Positions 6,702 to 6,824 of a stretch of 6,824 nt of DNA are shown here, in pieces. Made by a program: the position numbers and the translations under genes. Source of the stretch: DUZB01 sp964407525 (GTDB lineage Bacteria; Desulfobacterota; DSM-4660; Desulfatiglandales; Desulfatiglandaceae); assembly GCA_964407525.1 (NCBI GenBank), contig CAYOWC010000270.1:1-6824 (forward strand), given 5' to 3'. Positions within the stretch are counted from its first letter, which is position 1; each line of letters starts with the position of its first letter. The notes beneath the pieces were generated by a model. The model saw nothing but the letters and a program-made list of their open reading frames with translations. It made no database searches and was not told the DNA's origin.

Positions 6702-6728
6702 GTGAATGAATTTCATTCACCTTTTTTT
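6702..6728 (+). terminator. Rho-independent terminator-like hairpin
   Basis: GTGAATGA (6702-6709) and TCATTCAC (6713-6720) form a perfect 8-bp stem around a 3-nt loop, followed after one C by seven T residues (6722-6728). The stem is AT-rich and therefore only moderately stable. It lies about 440 bp after the exporter stop, so it would end either a long 3' untranslated region or an unrecognised transcript. On the opposite strand no T-run follows the stem. Confidence 0.5.
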
Positions 6729-6764
6729 GTCAGGGATTTTCGCATTACTCGAATTTTCTCTCCT

Positions 6765-6820
6765 ATAGGCCTTTTTCAGGTGTCAGGTTTCGGGTGTCAG
6801 GAAAAAACTTGTTGTCATTC
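6765..6820 (+). repeat. GGTGTCAGG dispersed repeat, copy 2 (may continue past the window)
   Basis: Direct-orientation partner of 6311-6366, from ATAGGCC to CATTC, with the same GAAAAAAC after the last GGTGTCAG. Its 22-bp core (6779-6800) is identical, in reverse complement, to 6438-6459. The window ends four bases after the shared segment, so the full element and any paired arm to its right cannot be seen. Confidence 0.65.
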
Positions 6821-6824
6821 GATT

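Larger units (their letters stand above)
6264..6824. other. 561-bp gene-free, repeat-rich region
   Basis: I find no open reading frame here with a convincing start, ribosome-binding site or recognisable protein. The contents are the nested inverted repeat (6278-6496), the AT-rich hairpin (6557-6648), the terminator-like hairpin (6702-6728) and the direct-repeat copy at the right edge. The stretches 6497-6556 and 6649-6701 show nothing I can name. No tRNA or other structured RNA gene was recognised. Confidence 0.6.

Noticed and set aside
6311..6820. CRISPR array
   Set aside because: The repeats are few, differ in orientation and internal spacing, and are not separated by uniform spacers. No cas genes are present.

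Overview
The window looks like chromosomal DNA from a Gram-negative, probably a sulfate-reducing member of the Desulfobacterota (Desulfobacteraceae-like). Two things suggest this. The proteins are all of double-membrane type: a PqiB/MCE protein, a PqiC lipoprotein, a LolA-like periplasmic protein and an RND/MMPL exporter. The spacers are also full of dispersed repeats of a style I recall from Desulfobacter-type genomes (ATTGGACATTCC/TTCGATATT arms, AGCAACC heptamers, AATCATAATC hairpins, GGTGTCAGG units). The taxon is an inference from recall, not a database result.

Layout, all genes on the + strand. (1) 2-1633: most of a pqiB gene, lacking only its first few codons, which lie before the window. 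(2) 1658-2314: pqiC, an outer-membrane lipoprotein gene 24 nt downstream, with a good Shine-Dalgarno. (3) 2315-2607: a 293-bp spacer made largely of an imperfect inverted repeat, with a short heptamer tandem array. (4) 2608-3495: a secreted LolA-like protein of the 'outer membrane lipoprotein-sorting protein' family. (5) 3498-6263: a 921-residue, 12-helix MMPL/RND transporter fused at its C terminus to a complete cyclic-nucleotide-binding domain. It starts 2 nt after the LolA-like gene, so the two are almost certainly co-transcribed. (6) 6264-6824: 561 bp without a credible gene, holding several inverted and direct repeats and one terminator-like hairpin.

Together the genes form two adjacent envelope-trafficking modules. 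PqiB and PqiC (with a PqiA presumably upstream, not visible) are expected to build a lipid-conducting channel from inner to outer membrane. The LolA-like/MMPL pair resembles widespread but poorly characterised pairs thought to extract and carry lipids or lipidated cargo across the periplasm. The most unusual item is the cytoplasmic cNMP-binding domain on the exporter: its phosphate-binding cassette looks intact, which suggests that transport could be gated or tuned directly by a cyclic nucleotide. The repeat-rich spacers are the other unexplained content.
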